DNA of 64,000 nt from Caulobacter mirabilis (GCF_002749615.1 NZ_CP024201.1:434001-498000); one strand, 5' to 3'. Positions 1-10,668 are shown, counted from the stretch's first letter. Notes: generated by a model from the sequence alone, not told the origin. Made by a program: numbers and translations.

Positions 1-707
1 ATGGCCGCCACGTCCGGACCCAGCTTGGCTTCCAGGTCGGCCAGGTCGACGCGGCCGTCGTCGGTCTGGGCGATCTCGACGACGCTATAGCCGACGAAGG
101 CCGCCGTGGCCGGGTTGGTGCCGTGGGCGCTGGTCGGGCACAGCACCGTCTTACGGTGGCCCTGGCCGTTGGCCTCGTGGGCGGCCTTGATGGCCAGCAG
201 GCCGCACAGCTCGCCGTGGGCGCCGGCCTTCGGCGTCATGGCGACCGCGGGCATGCCGGTCAGGGTCTTAAGCCAGTGGGCCAGGCGGTCCATCAGCTCC
301 AGCGCGCCCTGCACCGTCGATTGCGGCTGCAGCGGGTGGATGTCGGCGAAGCCCGGCAGCCGCGCCATCTTCTCGTTCAGGCGCGGGTTGTGCTTCATCG
401 TGCACGAGCCCAGCGGATACAGGGCCAGGTCGATGGCGTGGTTCTTCTGGGAGAGGCGCACGTAGTGGCGCACGGCTTCCGGCTCGCTGAGGCCCGGCAG
501 GCCGATCGGCTCGGCGCGCAGCAGGCCGTCGAGGTCGTCCGCCGGACGCTCGGCCGTCGGCAGGTCGACGCCGGTCTTGTCCCAGCCGCCCAGTTCGAAG
601 ATCAGGGCCTCGTCCTGCAGCAGGCCGCGGCCGCCGGTCAGGGTCGGGTGGATGTAGTCGTTGGCGGGCGCCGCTTCCGGACGGGTCGGACGGCCGACGG
701 TGTTCAT
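1..707 (-). CDS. gcvPB: Glycine dehydrogenase (decarboxylating) subunit 2, partial (3' end off window)
   Basis: This is the second half of the split P-protein of the glycine cleavage system, the PLP enzyme that decarboxylates glycine and passes the aminomethyl group to the lipoyl arm of GcvH. About 235 residues are visible. They contain the family motifs YPLGSCTMKHNPRLNE and CPTSAHGTNPATAAF. The C-terminal part, which should carry the PLP-binding lysine, lies beyond the window edge. The ATG at 707 gives a normal N-terminus (MNTVGRPTRPEAAP); an in-frame GTG at 719 overlaps the gcvPA stop and is an alternative start. It is the last visible gene of the gcvT-gcvH-gcvPA-gcvPB operon and should be translationally coupled to gcvPA. 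Confidence 0.93.
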   Translation of the reverse strand, partial: MNTVGRPTRPEAAPANDYIHPTLTGGRGLLQDEALIFELGGWDKTGVDLPTAERPADDLDGLLRAEPIGLPGLSEPEAVRHYVRLSQKNHAIDLALYPLGSCTMKHNPRLNEKMARLPGFADIHPLQPQSTVQGALELMDRLAHWLKTLTGMPAVAMTPKAGAHGELCGLLAIKAAHEANGQGHRKTVLCPTSAHGTNPATAAFVGYSVVEIAQTDDGRVDLADLEAKLGPDVAA

Positions 708-715
708 GCTGCTGC

Positions 716-2059
716 TCACGCCATCACCTCGGTCAGGGCGGTCTTGAAGGCGGCGATGTCGTCGCCGGTCACGGTCTCGGTGGCGGCCACCAGCAGGACG
801 TCGTCCAGCCCGGCCGCGGGGGCCAGTCGGCTGTAGGGCACGCCGCCCAGCACGCCCTTGTCGGCCAGCGCCTGCACCACCTGCGCGGCGGGCTTGGCCA
901 GCTTCACGGCGAACTCGTTGAAGAAGCGCGGGGTCAGCACCTCGACGCCGTTCACGCCTTCAAGGGCGGCCTTCAGCTCGCGGGCCTTCTGGTGGTTGAT
1001 GGCGGCGACCTGACGCAGCCCCTTCTCGCCCAGCAGGCTCATGTGGATCGAGAAGGCCAGCGCGCAGAGGCCGCTGTTGGTGCAGATGTTCGAGGTCGCC
1101 TTGTCGCGGCGGATGTGCTGCTCGCGCGTCGACAGGGTCAGCACGAAGCCGCGGCGGCCTTCGGCGTCCACGGTCTCGCCGCAGAGGCGGCCCGGAGCCT
1201 GGCGGACCAGCTTTTCCTTGCAGGCGAACAGGCCGACGTACGGGCCGCCGAAGTTCAGGGCGTTGCCGATCGACTGGCCCTCGGCGACCGCGATGTCCGC
1301 GCCCATCTCGCCGGGCGACTTCAGCAGGCCGTAGGCGAAGGCTTCGGTAGTCACCACGATCAGCAGCGCGCCGGCGGCATGGGCCGCCTCGGCGATCTTG
1401 GTGACGTCGGTGGCGGTGCCGAACACGTTCGGGGTCTGGACGACCACGCAGGCGGTGTGCTCGTCGATGGCGTCGATGACCGCGGCCTCGGCGTCGACGG
1501 CGGCGGGCAGGGAGGCGACCTCCATGCCCTCGGCGCGGGCCAGGGTCTCGGTGGTGGCGACGTAGTGCGGGTGCAGGCCGCCCGACAGGACCGCGCGCTC
1601 ACGCTTGGTGACGCGCTGGGCCATCATCACCGCTTCGGCCGTGGCCGTGGAGCCGTCGTAGAGCGAGGCGTTGGCCACATCCATGCCGGTCAGGGCCGCG
1701 ACCTGGCTCTGGAACTCGAACAGGACCTGCAGCGTGCCCTGGGCGATCTCGGGCTGGTAGGGCGTGTAGCTGGTCAGGAACTCCGACCGCTGGATGATGT
1801 GGTCGACCGTCGCCGGCACATGGTGGCGATAGGCGCCGGCGCCGACGAAGAACGGGACCGAGCCCGCCGCGACGTTGCGGCCGGCCAGGCCGGCCATCTC
1901 GCGCTCGACCTCCAGTTCGCCGGCGACGTGCGGCAGATCGACGAAGCCCTCGCGCCGGGCGGCGGCGGGCACGTCCACGAACAGGTCGTCGACCGACTTG
2001 ACGCCGATGGCGCCGAGCATCTCGACGCGATCGTCAGGGGTAAGGGGGAGGTAGCGCAT
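716..2059 (-). CDS. gcvPA: Glycine dehydrogenase (decarboxylating) subunit 1
   Basis: This 447-residue protein is the N-terminal-half homologue of P-protein. It pairs with GcvPB to form the alpha2beta2 glycine decarboxylase found in organisms with a split GcvP. It begins [19 protein letters not shown], as is usual for GcvPA, and contains the recognisable stretches [24 protein letters not shown] and [18 protein letters not shown]. The length is normal for the family. It lies downstream of gcvH across a roughly 120-base gap that holds a palindromic repeat, and its stop overlaps a possible GTG start of gcvPB. Confidence 0.96.
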   Translation of the reverse strand: MRYLPLTPDDRVEMLGAIGVKSVDDLFVDVPAAARREGFVDLPHVAGELEVEREMAGLAGRNVAAGSVPFFVGAGAYRHHVPATVDHIIQRSEFLTSYTPYQPEIAQGTLQVLFEFQSQVAALTGMDVANASLYDGSTATAEAVMMAQRVTKRERAVLSGGLHPHYVATTETLARAEGMEVASLPAAVDAEAAVIDAIDEHTACVVVQTPNVFGTATDVTKIAEAAHAAGALLIVVTTEAFAYGLLKSPGEMGADIAVAEGQSIGNALNFGGPYVGLFACKEKLVRQAPGRLCGETVDAEGRRGFVLTLSTREQHIRRDKATSNICTNSGLCALAFSIHMSLLGEKGLRQVAAINHQKARELKAALEGVNGVEVLTPRFFNEFAVKLAKPAAQVVQALADKGVLGGVPYSRLAPAAGLDDVLLVAATETVTGDDIAAFKTALTEVMA

Positions 2060-2073
2060 GTGGTGCAGATCCC

Positions 2074-2168
2074 TGTCATCCCGGCCGAAGCGGAGCGGAG
2101 TGCCGGGACCCAGGGCGACGCGCGCGAAGGCTGGGTCCCGGATCGGCCTTCGGCCGTCCGGGATGACA
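2074..2168. repeat. Palindromic intergenic repeat between gcvH and gcvPA
   Basis: The element opens with TGTCATCCCGGCCGAAG and closes with CTTCGGCCGTCCGGGATGACA, which are near-perfect inverted copies. A second nested pair (GCCGGGACCCAG and CTGGGTCCCGG) lies inside. The transcript would fold into a long hairpin within the gcv operon. It resembles REP/BIME-type elements and could stabilise or attenuate the transcript. The function is inferred, not shown. Confidence 0.75.
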
Positions 2169-2179
2169 ACTGAGGTGGA

Positions 2180-2545
2180 CTAGAGAGTGCCGAGGTAGGC
2201 TTCGTAGGCGTCGCGATCCATCAGGGCGTCGACCTGGGCGGCGTCGGCGACCTTGATCTTGGCGAACCAGCCGCCGGCTTCCGGGGCGGCGTTGACGGTC
2301 TCGGGCGCATCGCCCAGTTCGCCGTTCGACTCGACGACCTCGCCCGAGATCGGGGCGTAGACGTCCGAGGCGGCCTTGACGCTCTCGACGACGGCCAGGC
2401 CGTCGCCCTGCTTCACGGTCTTGCCGACCTCGGGAACCTCGACGAACACGACGTCGCCGAGCTGCTCGGCGGCGTAGGCGGTGATGCCGACGGTGGCGAC
2501 GTCGCCGTTCAGCTCGACCCACTCGTGATCTTTGGTGAAACGCAT
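2180..2545 (-). CDS. gcvH: Glycine cleavage system H protein
   Basis: This 121-residue lipoyl carrier protein shuttles the aminomethyl intermediate between P-, T- and L-proteins. The lipoylation site is the lysine in [18 protein letters not shown], the typical H-protein signature, and the C-terminal GWFAKIKV segment is also conserved. The size is normal. The start at 2545 (MRFTKDHEW) is the usual H-protein N-terminus. It lies 12 bases downstream of gcvT in the same operon, so it is under the glycine riboswitch upstream of gcvT. Confidence 0.97.
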   Translation of the reverse strand: MRFTKDHEWVELNGDVATVGITAYAAEQLGDVVFVEVPEVGKTVKQGDGLAVVESVKAASDVYAPISGEVVESNGELGDAPETVNAAPEAGGWFAKIKVADAAQVDALMDRDAYEAYLGTL

Positions 2546-2557
2546 GGCTGGACCCTC

Positions 2558-3673
2558 TTAGACCTTGCGGACGTAGCGGTTGGGAACGAACGGCGTGGCG
2601 ACGACCTCAGCGGCCCCCGCGCGACCCCGCACGATGACGTTCAAACGCGTACCGACGGCGGAAAGCGCCGGCGGCACGAAACCCATGGCGATCGGGGCGT
2701 TCAGCGTCGGGGCGAAGCCGCCGCTGGTGATCACGCCGACGACGGCGCCGTTCTGGTCGGCGATCTCGGCGCCTTCGCGGGCCGGCGCGCCTTCCAGGAT
2801 GCGCAGGCCGACGCGGACGCGCGACGGGCCCTCGGCCAGTTCCTTGGCGATGCGGGCGGCGCCGGGGAAGTCCTGGGCCTCGCGGCGCTTCTTGGACACG
2901 GCGAAGGTCAGGCCGGCCTCGACCGGGCTGACGGTCTCGTCGACGTCGTGGCCGTACAGCGGCAGGCCGGCTTCCAGACGCAGGCTGTCGCGGGCGCCCA
3001 GGCCGATCGGCTTCACGCGCTCGTCGGCCAGCAGGGTGTTCCAGATCCGCTCGGCGGCCTCGGCCGGGACCGAGATCTCGTAGCCGTCCTCGCCGGTGTA
3101 GCCCGAGCGGGAGATCAGCACGTCGACGCCGAAGCCGGTGGTGGCCCAGCTGTCCATGAACACCTTGGTCGCGGCTTCCGGGATGTGGGCGGCCAGGACG
3201 GCGGCGGCCTTCGGTCCCTGCAGCGCCAGCAGCGCGCGGTTCTCGAGACGCTCGATGGTCACCTGCGGCGTCAGTTCGTCGTCGATGACGCGGAAGTCGT
3301 TGTCCTTGCAGGCGCCGTTGACGATCACGAACAGGCCGTCGTCGTCGGGACGCGAGGCCATCAGGTCGTCGATGATGCCGCCCTTCTTGTTCAGCAGCAG
3401 GCTGTAGCGCTGCTTGCCGGGGGCCAGGCCGATGAAGTCGCTCGGGGTGATCTCCTCGAACGCCGACAGGGGCGACACGCCGCGCAGCCGGGCCTGGCCC
3501 ATGTGCGAGACGTCGAACAGGCCCGCGCTCTCGCGGGTCCAGAGATGCTCCTTGAGCACCCCGTCCTTGTACTGCACCGGCATGGAGTAGCCCGCGAAGG
3601 GCACCATCCGCGCGCCGGCGGCGACGTGGGCGTCGTAGAGGGGAGTCTTCTTGAGGTCGGCGACTTCGGACAC
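2558..3673 (-). CDS. gcvT: Glycine cleavage system aminomethyltransferase (T protein)
   Basis: This 371-residue protein transfers the methylene group from aminomethyl-GcvH to tetrahydrofolate, releasing ammonia. Family features include FDVSHMGQ near residue 50, the folate-binding region around SRSGYTGEDGYEISVP, and LRLEAGLPLYGHD. It is the first gene of the gcv operon and lies just downstream of a tandem glycine riboswitch. The start at 3673 (MSEVADLKKTPLYDAHV) is well placed against the family N-terminus. The assignment is secure. Confidence 0.97.
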   Translation of the reverse strand: MSEVADLKKTPLYDAHVAAGARMVPFAGYSMPVQYKDGVLKEHLWTRESAGLFDVSHMGQARLRGVSPLSAFEEITPSDFIGLAPGKQRYSLLLNKKGGIIDDLMASRPDDDGLFVIVNGACKDNDFRVIDDELTPQVTIERLENRALLALQGPKAAAVLAAHIPEAATKVFMDSWATTGFGVDVLISRSGYTGEDGYEISVPAEAAERIWNTLLADERVKPIGLGARDSLRLEAGLPLYGHDVDETVSPVEAGLTFAVSKKRREAQDFPGAARIAKELAEGPSRVRVGLRILEGAPAREGAEIADQNGAVVGVITSGGFAPTLNAPIAMGFVPPALSAVGTRLNVIVRGRAGAAEVVATPFVPNRYVRKV

Positions 3674-3731
3674 GCTGGGCTCCGGAGGGGACGATGCGCT
3701 CGCCGACCCTCATGGCCCGGCGATTCGCCCC

Positions 3732-3909
3732 CGCTGTCTCGGAGCCTGAGAGATTTCGGGGCGGGGAGGGCCGACCCTTGCTCCTTCGGCGCACCGCGGA
3801 TGCGGCGCTTTCCAGCGTTTTGGTCTTCTCGCGGTCCCTTTTGCCTGAGCGTTTCCGGGGCGGTTGCGCCTTCGGCCTCGGAGGCGGACCCCCGACGTCT
3901 CCCGCGAGA
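3732..3909 (-). promoter_or_regulatory. Tandem glycine riboswitch upstream of gcvT
   Basis: Read on the minus strand, two aptamers of the gcvT-type glycine riboswitch follow one another. In aptamer 1 (about 3909 to 3827) the P1 helix is formed by TCTCGCGG and CCGCGAGA and encloses CCGAAGGCGCAA and AACGCTCAGGCAAAAGGGAC. In aptamer 2 (about 3817 to 3732) CGCTG pairs with CAGCG and encloses GCCGAAGGAGCAAG and AAATCTCTCAGGCTCCGAGA. The conserved CCGAAGG..GCAA and CTCAGGC blocks occur in both. Known family members bind glycine, often cooperatively, and usually turn on gcv expression. The window gives no direct evidence of the switching mechanism. Confidence 0.93.
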
Positions 3910-3954
3910 CAGAGCGTCTCTGAGGGAGGTCGGGCGGGGAGTCAACTGGCGACG

Positions 3955-6444
3955 CTACAGGCCCAGGTCGCCGAACCAGTCGTCCTCGCCGATCGGCGGG
4001 CCGGGCGGGGTGCGGGGGGCGGACTTCACCGTATCGGCCAGGGCGGTCAGGCGCGTGGCGTCCGGGTCGGTCAGGATGGCGGCCAGGTCGCGGGCCTGGG
4101 CGCGGTCGGCGGCGTCGCCCGAGGGCGCGGCGGCCAGCCGCTTGCCGTAGTCGACCAGCGCCGTGCGGACCTGGGCCGCCGCGGTCGGCGACAGCGCCTT
4201 GCTGCGCTGGATGTCGGCCAGGGTGGCGACCAGCCGCCAGCGCGTGCGTCGCGCCAGCTCGGCCTGGCGTCCCGTCGCCGGCCTCGACACGGCGGCGAAG
4301 GCCTTGGTCAGCAGCTCCTCCAGGCCCGGCTGGGCCGGATCGCGTCGTCGCGCCTCGACCAGCCGGTTCAGGCGGGCCGGGGCGAACAGGTCGCGGAACA
4401 CCGCGCCCGCCACGACATCGGCCGCATCGGGCAGGGAGAAGACCGGGCCGTCGCCGAAGGTCTCGATGGTGGTCTGCTTGACCGGACTGCTGGTGTCGCC
4501 GGCGCTGAGCAGGTCGATCAGGCCGTCGTTCAGGTCCAGTTCGGCCGGCGCGACCACGGCCAGCAGGGCGTCGATCGCCTGGCGCTGACGCTCGGCCGGC
4601 ACGGGCCGGGAGACCTCGCGCCCGTCGCCGCCGACGGCGTAGGCGAAGTCCACACCGCCGACCAGCTTGGCCGCCGCGTCGATCTGGTAGCGATGGAACA
4701 GGTAGATCGGGACCAGCCGTCGGCGCAGTTCGGCCAAGGCCGTCCCGGCGGGCAGGCTGTCCAGGCCGAAGCGCGACAGGGCGATGCGGCGCACCGCCAT
4801 CAGGTGGTTCAGCTCGATCAGCGGGTCCGCGCCGTTGTCCCAGACCGCGCCCAGCGGTTGGGCGGTGTCGGGCGAGCGGGCGTCCTCGTCGGAGACGTAG
4901 CGCAGGCCATCGGCCGCCGCCTTGTCGACGATGGCGTCGAGCTGCCTCTGGCCCTCGGCGCCAGGCGCGACCGGCATGTAGAGCCAGGTGATGGCGTACT
5001 TGTCCCAGCTCCCCGCGCCGGTGGCGTAGGCGTCCGAGAGGTCCAGCCGGCCGTCCTTGATGCCGATCTTGGGGCCCGGGTAGTCCATCACCGAACCGCG
5101 GCCGTAGGTGCTGGCCGCGAAGTTGTGCTGCAGGCCGATCGAGTGGCCGATCTCGTGTGTCGACAGCTGGCGGATTCGCGCCAGCGAGGCCTGGATCGGG
5201 TCGTTGGGCCCGCCCTTGCCGGTCTGGTCCGCGCCGACCAGACCCTCGAAGATCAACCGATCCTGGCGCACGCGCTGGGAGCCCAGCAGGACGTCGCCCT
5301 TGACGATCTCGCCGGTGCGCGGGTCGACGACCGAGTGGCCATAGGACCAGCCGCGCGTCTCGCGATGGACCCAGTTGACCACGTTGTAGCGGGCGTCGAG
5401 CGGACTGACCCCCTCGGGCAGGACTTCGACCCGGAAGGCGTCGATGAATCCGGCGGCCTCGAACGCCTGGTTCCACCAGCGGCCGCCCTCGACCAGGGCC
5501 GAGCGCACCGGCTCGGGGGCGGCGTTGTCGATGTAGAAGACGATCGGCTGCTTGACCGTCGAGCGGGCGGCGGTCGGGTCGGTCTTCTCCAGCCGGAACC
5601 GGTGGGCTAGGCGGATGGCCAGCGGCTGGTCCAGCGGCGCCGAATAGTCGATCACCGGGTGATCCATGACCCCGACCCGCGGGTCGGCGATGCGCGGCTC
5701 GAAGCCGGGCTCGGGCAGGGCCACGAACGAATGGTGCAGGGTCAGGGTGACGTTGCGCGGATCGGGCAGGATGCCGCGCACCTCCTCGCCCGGATTGTCG
5801 CTGACGAAGGTCTGGGTCGCCTCCAGCTCGATGTTCTTCGGGAAGACGTTCACCGCGCCCGGCCCGACGTCCGGGAAGCTCAGGTCGGCGGCCAGGCGGA
5901 AGTCGCCCTGTCCCGTATCCTTCAGCTGTTTGGCGATGGCCTGCGTATCCCGGGTCAGGAAGCCGGACAGGTCGATCGTCACGCCGCCGTCGGCGTCGCG
6001 CGAGGCCACGGCCATCGCCCACACGTTGGAGGCGGCGAACGATTCCCGCACCGCCCGCTGCTCGCCGGCGCTGCCGCGGGGCGCGACGAAGCCGTGGTTC
6101 TCGTACTGGGCGACGACCTTGTCGCCGGCCCGGCGGAAGGCCAGCACCTGGGTCGCGCCCGGCGCCGAGCGGTCCAGACCGACGGGGTTCGAACCCAGGC
6201 CGGCGCGCAGGTAGGTCTGATAGAGATAGCGGCCGTGCAGGCCCTCGGCGTCGGCGGCCGGCAGTTTCAGCAGCACCTTGCCGGCCTTGCGGTCGACGAA
6301 CACCGGCAGCAGCCCGTCCAGCCGCTCCAGCCCGGCCGTGGCGTCCGCGGCGGTGGCCGGCTTGGGCTTGGCGAGGGAAACGGCGGGCGCGCCCGCGACG
6401 ATGGCCGCAGCCGCGACGGCCGCCAGAAGCCTGGACTTGAACAC
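3955..6444 (-). CDS. Secreted zinc-dependent metalloprotease (HEXXH, DUF5117/DUF5118-like)
   Basis: This is an 829-residue protein from a GTG start at 6444. That start is chosen because AGGGGG lies about 8 bases upstream and it places a clear signal peptide (KSRLLAAVAAAAIVAGAPAVSLA) at the N-terminus; an upstream in-frame ATG at 6504 would bury the signal. The zinc site is HEIGHSIGLQHN at about residues 430-441, with a third ligand expected soon after. The flanking NYSAPL-like central domain and long helical C-terminus fit the large zincin-type family annotated with DUF5117/DUF4953. It probably acts in the periplasm or outside the cell; the substrate is unknown. It stands alone between the gcv operon and the hicA-like gene. 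Confidence 0.8.
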   Translation of the reverse strand: MFKSRLLAAVAAAAIVAGAPAVSLAKPKPATAADATAGLERLDGLLPVFVDRKAGKVLLKLPAADAEGLHGRYLYQTYLRAGLGSNPVGLDRSAPGATQVLAFRRAGDKVVAQYENHGFVAPRGSAGEQRAVRESFAASNVWAMAVASRDADGGVTIDLSGFLTRDTQAIAKQLKDTGQGDFRLAADLSFPDVGPGAVNVFPKNIELEATQTFVSDNPGEEVRGILPDPRNVTLTLHHSFVALPEPGFEPRIADPRVGVMDHPVIDYSAPLDQPLAIRLAHRFRLEKTDPTAARSTVKQPIVFYIDNAAPEPVRSALVEGGRWWNQAFEAAGFIDAFRVEVLPEGVSPLDARYNVVNWVHRETRGWSYGHSVVDPRTGEIVKGDVLLGSQRVRQDRLIFEGLVGADQTGKGGPNDPIQASLARIRQLSTHEIGHSIGLQHNFAASTYGRGSVMDYPGPKIGIKDGRLDLSDAYATGAGSWDKYAITWLYMPVAPGAEGQRQLDAIVDKAAADGLRYVSDEDARSPDTAQPLGAVWDNGADPLIELNHLMAVRRIALSRFGLDSLPAGTALAELRRRLVPIYLFHRYQIDAAAKLVGGVDFAYAVGGDGREVSRPVPAERQRQAIDALLAVVAPAELDLNDGLIDLLSAGDTSSPVKQTTIETFGDGPVFSLPDAADVVAGAVFRDLFAPARLNRLVEARRRDPAQPGLEELLTKAFAAVSRPATGRQAELARRTRWRLVATLADIQRSKALSPTAAAQVRTALVDYGKRLAAAPSGDAADRAQARDLAAILTDPDATRLTALADTVKSAPRTPPGPPIGEDDWFGDLGL

Positions 6445-6511
6445 TGTGAACGCCCCCTCACCCGACGAAGCGGGCATCTTGGAGCGGGCGCCGCTAGCTC
6501 GCAACCAGGAC

Positions 6512-6706
6512 CTAGAAGGCTTTCGGCAGTCCAGCGTCCTTCAGGATGCCGTTAGCGGTGTGACGGCTCTTCATGCGGGGCACGATGAGGGTTCTGCCGC
6601 TGCCGTCGTGCCGCCACTTCTCGTGACTCCCCTTACCGCCCGGCACGCGTGACCAGCCGGCAGCGGCCAGCAGGCGTGCGAGGTCTGGATAGAAGTCGTG
6701 AGGCAA
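6512..6706 (-). CDS. hicA: HicA-family mRNA interferase toxin
   Basis: This 64-residue protein has the compact HicA dsRBD-like fold. The N-terminal LLAAAGWSRVPGGKGSHEKW contains the glycine-rich loop and the conserved histidine needed for RNA cleavage in known HicA toxins, and it is followed by a basic strand with LIVPRMKSRHTANGILKDAGL. It lies 78 bases downstream of a DUF1902/HicB-like gene on the same strand, so the two probably form a toxin-antitoxin module. The order is reversed relative to the usual hicA-hicB arrangement. The TA assignment rests on family resemblance. Confidence 0.85.
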   Translation of the reverse strand: MPHDFYPDLARLLAAAGWSRVPGGKGSHEKWRHDGSGRTLIVPRMKSRHTANGILKDAGLPKAF

Positions 6707-6784
6707 GGCGGGCGTCCTTATCGAAGCGATTGGCCATCTTAGCCCGCCATGATTGAACTCACGCCGCGATTGCGTCGCCTCAGA

Positions 6785-7009
6785 TCAGGCCACTGTTAGC
6801 AACAGTACGCCGTTTGCCTGGACGTCCAAGGGCACGGGGCCGTGGATGCCTAGGTTGTCGCTCAGCATCTCAGGGGCCAGCGCCTCGACGAGCTCCATGA
6901 ACTCGCCGAGTGTGTCGGCTTCGATATGGAGCCCAGGGATGTTGCTGGACGACACCCAGACCTTCGCCTCGGCGTCCCAATCGGCCTGCACATGGTAGCG
7001 CTTGCTCAT
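6785..7009 (-). CDS. DUF1902 / HicB-like antitoxin
   Basis: This 74-residue protein contains the partial RNase H-like fold typical of HicB-type antitoxins: YHVQADWDAEAKVWVSSS, then IPGLHIEADTLGEFMELVE. There is no separate C-terminal DNA-binding domain, which fits the short DUF1902 class. It precedes the HicA-like toxin gene on the same strand, so the antitoxin would be made first. It probably neutralises that toxin by binding its active site. Confidence 0.8.
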   Translation of the reverse strand: MSKRYHVQADWDAEAKVWVSSSNIPGLHIEADTLGEFMELVEALAPEMLSDNLGIHGPVPLDVQANGVLLLTVA

Positions 7010-7046
7010 GGCCCCAGTATCGCACCGTCGGCCGCGAAGCGAAATG

Positions 7047-8846
7047 CTACATCCGCTCCGGCGTCTCGATGCCCAGCAGGTCCAGGGCCGTCTCGAGCTG
7101 CTTCAGCGTCGCCAGGGCCAGGGCGAGGCGGGAGCCGCCGACCTTCTCGTCGACGCCCTTCAGGATCGGGCAGGCGGCGTAGAACTTCGAGAAGGCCTGG
7201 GCCAGCTTGTAGGCGTGCTCGGCGACGAAGTTCGGGGCCTTCTTGTCATAGGCCTCGGTCAGCGCCGCGTCGAAGGCGTCCAGCAGCAGGGCCAGGTCGC
7301 GTTCCGCGGGCTCGGCGACCTGGATCCGGGCCGGATGCAGATGCGCTTCGGCCGCCTTGCGCAGCAGCGATTTGATCCGCACCGCCTGGTACAGCAGGTA
7401 CGGTCCGGTCTTGCCCTCGAAGCTGGAGAAGCGGTCCAGGTCGAAGACGTAGCTGGTGCCGCGGAAGTTGCTCAGGTCGGCGAACTTCAGCGCCGCGACG
7501 GCCACCTTGTGGGCGGTCTCCTCGAACTCCTCCGGCGCCAGAGCCTCGCCGAGGCCGGCCTCGCGCAGGCGCTCGCGGGCCTTCTCGCGAGTCATCTCGA
7601 TCAGGTCGTGCAGCTTCAGGACGCCGCCCTCGCGGGTCTTGAAGGGCTTGCCGTCCGTGCCGTTCATGGTGCCGAAGCCGATATGCTCCAGCTCGCCGGC
7701 GTTGGCGTAGCCGGCCAGATAGGCGGCGCGGAACACCTGCTCGAAATGGTCGGCCTGACGCTGGTCGACGCAGTAGAGAATCAGGTTCGGATCGAACGAC
7801 TTGCGGCGGTCCAGGATCGTGGCCAGGTCGGTCGTGCCGTACATGGCCGAGCCTTCCGACGAGACGACCAGCAGCGGCGGCAGCTCGCGCTTGTCGCCTT
7901 CGCGGGCCACGCGGATGATCCGGGCGCCCTGGTCCTCGACCAGCAGGCCCTTGTCCTCCAGGTCCTTGACCATGCCGGGGATCAGCGCGTCGGCGTCGCT
8001 CTCGCCCTTCCACAGGTCGAAGTCGACGCCCAGAGCGTGGAACTCGCGCTCCAGCGCCACTCGGCTGACGTTGACGAAATGCTTCCACAGCAGGCGATAG
8101 CCCAGGCGGCCGCCCTGCAGCTCGGCCGTCGCCTTGCGGGCGCGGTCGCGATAGTCGGTGTCGGTTTTCGCCTTCCCCGCGGCGAGCGGGTACAGGCGGT
8201 CGAGGTCGGCCAGGCTGACGTGTTCGGCCAGCGCCGCCATGACCTTGCGCTCGTCCTCGTCGGAGATCGTCGCGGCGCCGGCGAGCCGCTCCATCAGGGC
8301 CGCGATGAACGGATCATCGTCGCAGGCCGCCACGATGAGCAGGCCCATCTGGAAGCCCCAGTCGCCGAAATGGGCGTCGCCCAGCACCTGATCGCCGCGG
8401 AAGCGGTACAGGCGCTTGATCGATTCGCCGATGATCGACGCCCGTAGGTGGCCGACGTGCATCGGCTTGGCGACGTTCGGGCCGGCGTAGTCGATCATCA
8501 CCCGGCGCGGCTCGGCGATCTCCTCCGCGCCGGCGCGCGGATCGGCCGCGATCTCGCGGGCCCGGGCCGACAGGGTGTCGGCGCTGACGCGCATGTTGAT
8601 GAAGCCGAGGCCGGCGATCTCGACCGACTGCAGCTCGGGCCGGCCGGCGAGGGCCTCGACCACGGCGGCGGCGATCTCGCGCGGCGGCTTGCGCGCGACC
8701 TTGGCCGCGGCGAGGGCGCCGTTGCACTGGAAATCAGCGAGGTCCGGGCGATCCGATGCGGTCACCCGGCCGAGGTCTTGCGGAAGTCCCTGGGCGGCGA
8801 AGGCGGCTGCGACCGCTTCGCCGAGGGACCGTTTCAGGTCGCTCAT
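7047..8846 (-). CDS. argS: Arginyl-tRNA synthetase
   Basis: This 599-residue class I aminoacyl-tRNA synthetase charges tRNA-Arg. The N-terminal additional domain (about residues 1-110) is followed by the catalytic core with the HIGH-type motif [15 protein letters not shown]. The C-terminal anticodon-binding domain includes the typical [20 protein letters not shown] region and ends [12 protein letters not shown]. Length and domain order are normal. The ATG at 8846 overlaps the stop of the upstream gene by ATGA, so translation of the two is likely coupled. Confidence 0.97.
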   Translation of the reverse strand: MSDLKRSLGEAVAAAFAAQGLPQDLGRVTASDRPDLADFQCNGALAAAKVARKPPREIAAAVVEALAGRPELQSVEIAGLGFINMRVSADTLSARAREIAADPRAGAEEIAEPRRVMIDYAGPNVAKPMHVGHLRASIIGESIKRLYRFRGDQVLGDAHFGDWGFQMGLLIVAACDDDPFIAALMERLAGAATISDEDERKVMAALAEHVSLADLDRLYPLAAGKAKTDTDYRDRARKATAELQGGRLGYRLLWKHFVNVSRVALEREFHALGVDFDLWKGESDADALIPGMVKDLEDKGLLVEDQGARIIRVAREGDKRELPPLLVVSSEGSAMYGTTDLATILDRRKSFDPNLILYCVDQRQADHFEQVFRAAYLAGYANAGELEHIGFGTMNGTDGKPFKTREGGVLKLHDLIEMTREKARERLREAGLGEALAPEEFEETAHKVAVAALKFADLSNFRGTSYVFDLDRFSSFEGKTGPYLLYQAVRIKSLLRKAAEAHLHPARIQVAEPAERDLALLLDAFDAALTEAYDKKAPNFVAEHAYKLAQAFSKFYAACPILKGVDEKVGGSRLALALATLKQLETALDLLGIETPERM

Positions 8847-9535
8847 GGTTGGGTCGGCGTTCCGGTCGAAGCGGTCGCGGAGCCGGCCTGCAGCCGGAAG
8901 CGCTTGCCGTCGCGGTTGAAGGCCGCCATCTGCGGCGTCACCTCAAAGCCGATCAGGACCTCGAAGTTCGAGCCGCTGGTTTCGATGTTCGCCCGCGGAA
9001 TCACGATGCCCTTCAGGCTTTCCTGGGCGAAGGCGCGGTCCTGGCCGGCCGTGAACTTCACAGGCAGGTCGAAGTATTCCTTGGCGATGATCGACTGGTT
9101 GCGCTGGGTCACGGCGACCCAGTAGCGGTAGTGCTTGGTGTCGCCGGTCGCCTGCGGGCCCTTGCCGAGGGCGAACAGTAGCTCGACCTGCATGCGGATC
9201 GGCTCTTCGTCCTTGTATTCGCAGCCCGCCGAGACGCCCTGGATCTCGCCCGTCCAGGCGACGTTGGCGACGGCTTCCTGGTTGTCCTTGAACTCGACGT
9301 AGCGGCCGGCGTCGTAGAGAACCTTCACGAACGGGCAGGGGCCGGCGTTGCGCAGCTGCGGCAGCGGCGCGGCGGGCTGGTTCCACTCCTGGTCGCGCTT
9401 CTTCTTCTTGGCGGCTTCCTGCTCTTGGCGCTGCTGATCCTGGCCGCCGCCCCGGCCCTGGGCCAGCGCGGGCGCGGCCGACAGGAAGCTGGCGGTCAAC
9501 AGGCCTAGGAGCGATACGGTCAGGGCGCGGCGCAT
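8843..9535 (-). CDS. Secreted protein of unknown function upstream of argS
   Basis: This 230-residue protein starts at the ATG at 9535, which gives a clear Sec signal peptide ([18 protein letters not shown] then SAAPALAQ). An in-frame ATG at 9625 would put 30 unrelated residues in front of it. The mature part begins with a Q/G/K/R-rich linker and continues with a beta-rich domain containing two cysteines ([16 protein letters not shown] and [18 protein letters not shown]) that could form a disulfide in the periplasm. I do not recognise the family. Its stop overlaps the argS start (ATGA), so it shares the argS transcript. Confidence 0.8.
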   Translation of the reverse strand: MRRALTVSLLGLLTASFLSAAPALAQGRGGGQDQQRQEQEAAKKKKRDQEWNQPAAPLPQLRNAGPCPFVKVLYDAGRYVEFKDNQEAVANVAWTGEIQGVSAGCEYKDEEPIRMQVELLFALGKGPQATGDTKHYRYWVAVTQRNQSIIAKEYFDLPVKFTAGQDRAFAQESLKGIVIPRANIETSGSNFEVLIGFEVTPQMAAFNRDGKRFRLQAGSATASTGTPTQP

Positions 9536-9660
9536 GAGAGGTCCGAAACTGTGCAGTCGGCATGGTGAGCCGACGAAAAGCTGATGTAGCCTGATAAAGG
9601 CATATGCATGGCCCCGCAACGCCATCTCCGCTAGCGGCGAGGAGGCGCAGCGCCTAACTT

Positions 9661-10626
<966 letters not shown>

Positions 10627-10668
10627 TCGCGCCTTGACCCGGGGCGCGGCGTCCCGCATCCCCCGCCC

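Noticed and set aside
2525..4150. A 541-codon open frame opposite gcvT
   Set aside because: It is antisense to gcvT and the metalloprotease end, with a Gly/Arg/Val-rich composition typical of GC-rich shadow frames.
3710..6022. A 770-codon minus-strand frame over the metalloprotease
   Set aside because: It is a different frame of the same strand as the well-supported protease and is Arg/Gly/Pro-rich with no motif.
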